A DNA stretch of 6,355 nt from Flavobacteriaceae bacterium (GTDB lineage Bacteria; Bacteroidota; Bacteroidia; Flavobacteriales; Flavobacteriaceae): positions 1 to 6,355 of the forward strand of contig WFZY01000252.1 of NCBI GenBank assembly GCA_015489265.1, written 5' to 3'. Within the stretch, counting starts at the first letter, position 1. Each line of letters begins with the position of its first letter. The translations under genes were made by a program, and so were the position numbers. The notes under the pieces were generated by a model. The model was not told the DNA's origin. It did not search any database and worked only from the letters and a program-made list of their open reading frames with translations. Positions 6,106-6,355 of this stretch are shown here, piece after piece.

Positions 6106-6150
6106 GGTGGCTGAGTAGACCGACTTTTGTCGGAGTGTATCGAAGCCACC
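6106..6150 (-). repeat. REP-like palindromic element, copy 2 (inverted)
   Basis: Reverse-complemented, this 45-base element aligns to copy 1 without gaps at 31 of 45 positions. The outer stem is GGTGGCT/AGCCACC (6106-6112 with 6144-6150) and the inner stem CCGAC/GTCGG (6120-6124 with 6129-6133) with a TTTT loop. The unpaired CTTCGATACA and ACTCAG words are identical in both copies, while stem differences preserve pairing at three base pairs. The doublet fills the spacer between the DUF5683 and signal peptidase genes. Confidence 0.8.
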
Positions 6151-6152
6151 GA

Positions 6153-6216
6153 CATCAAATAACCAAATAACCAATATCATCAAATAACCAAATAACCAAT
6201 ATCATCAAATAACCAA
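6153..6216 (+). repeat. 25-bp tandem repeat (2.6 copies) upstream of the signal peptidase gene
   Basis: Two identical 25-base units (6153-6177, 6178-6202) and a 14-base partial third (6203-6216) are each built as CATC + AAATAACC + AAATAACC + AATAT. The array ends five bases before ATG 6222 and so forms the immediate leader of that gene. The same octamer makes up the leader of pntAA (2489-2512). There are no unique spacers, so this is not a CRISPR array. Perfect identity between copies suggests recent duplication or slippage. Confidence 0.85.
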
Positions 6217-6221
6217 AAATT

Positions 6222-6355
6222 ATGACACCAATACAATGGCTGATTTTTTTTATCGCAATGAACATTGTTCACGGCGCAGCAACTTATAGATTTTATCAAA
6301 AAGCCGGCAAACCGGCATGGAAAGCTTTTGTGCCTTTTCTCAATATACACGAACT
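6222..6355 (+). CDS. lepB: Signal peptidase I (S26 family), N-terminal fragment, 3' end outside window
   Basis: Only the first 44 codons are present. They start MTPIQWLIFFIAMNIVHG, a hydrophobic membrane segment, followed by TYRFYQKAGKPAWKAFVPFLN. This matches the distinctive N-terminal extension of flavobacterial signal peptidase I, which reads M..(T/I)QW..FF....(I/V)HG...W.LY.KAGR.AWEA.VP.YN in homologues I know. The Ser/Lys catalytic residues are expected later and are not visible. The enzyme would cleave signal peptides at the periplasmic face of the inner membrane. The position downstream of parA-parB-DUF5683 also fits the conserved flavobacterial order. The ATG is preceded by an A-rich tandem repeat and no Shine-Dalgarno sequence. 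The remaining doubt is that related DUF5684 membrane proteins share this N-terminal region. Confidence 0.75.
   Translation, partial: MTPIQWLIFFIAMNIVHGAATYRFYQKAGKPAWKAFVPFLNIHE

Noticed and set aside
6044..6150. REP doublet as a plus-strand intrinsic terminator for the parAB operon
   Set aside because: No T-run follows either stem on the plus strand, and the internal loops are large and asymmetric; at most a weak minus-strand terminator is possible at copy 1.
6153..6216. Repeats as a possible CRISPR array
   Set aside because: The units are directly adjacent, with no unique spacers and no cas genes; it is a plain tandem repeat.

Overview
The window looks like a conserved housekeeping stretch of a Bacteroidota chromosome, most likely from class Flavobacteriia. 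The evidence is protein similarity (a flavobacterial AAA_28-type ATPase, a short RecQ, the ParA-ParB-DUF5683-signal peptidase block), signal peptides ending in A|Q, leaders without clear Shine-Dalgarno sequences, and promoter-like TTTG/TAnnTTTG elements. All six genes lie on the plus strand. No genus is claimed.

Layout. (1) Positions 1-335 are the C-terminal part of a small AAA_28/NadR-like ATPase; its stop abuts a UUG-initiated recQ helicase gene (336-2219). (2) Positions 2220-2512 form a non-coding spacer with candidate promoters on both strands, a hairpin, a GC-richer patch and an (AAATAACC)3 repeat that touches the next start codon. (3) Positions 2513-3619 encode the NAD(H)-binding alpha subunit (domain I) of a proton-translocating transhydrogenase, without the membrane and beta subunit genes beside it. 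(4) After a promoter-bearing 133-base spacer come parA (3753-4538), parB (4541-5425) and a secreted/membrane DUF5683 gene (about 5422-5994), packed as one operon. (5) Positions 5995-6221 hold a pair of inverted 45-base REP-like hairpins and a 25-base tandem repeat. (6) The start of a flavobacterial S26 signal peptidase I gene (6222 onward) is cut by the window end.

Functionally, ParA and ParB are the chromosome segregation ATPase and CTP-dependent centromere-binding clamp; RecQ unwinds DNA in recombination and repair; the transhydrogenase subunit belongs to NADH/NADPH balancing; the signal peptidase would process exported proteins, DUF5683 among them. I do not see a novel multi-gene system. 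The most unusual items are small: a DUF5683 gene with no canonical start codon compatible with its signal peptide, a REP-like doublet with compensatory base changes, an octamer repeat shared by two gene leaders, a strong-looking antisense promoter in the transhydrogenase leader, and apparent absence of pntAB/pntB and dapB from expected neighbouring positions.
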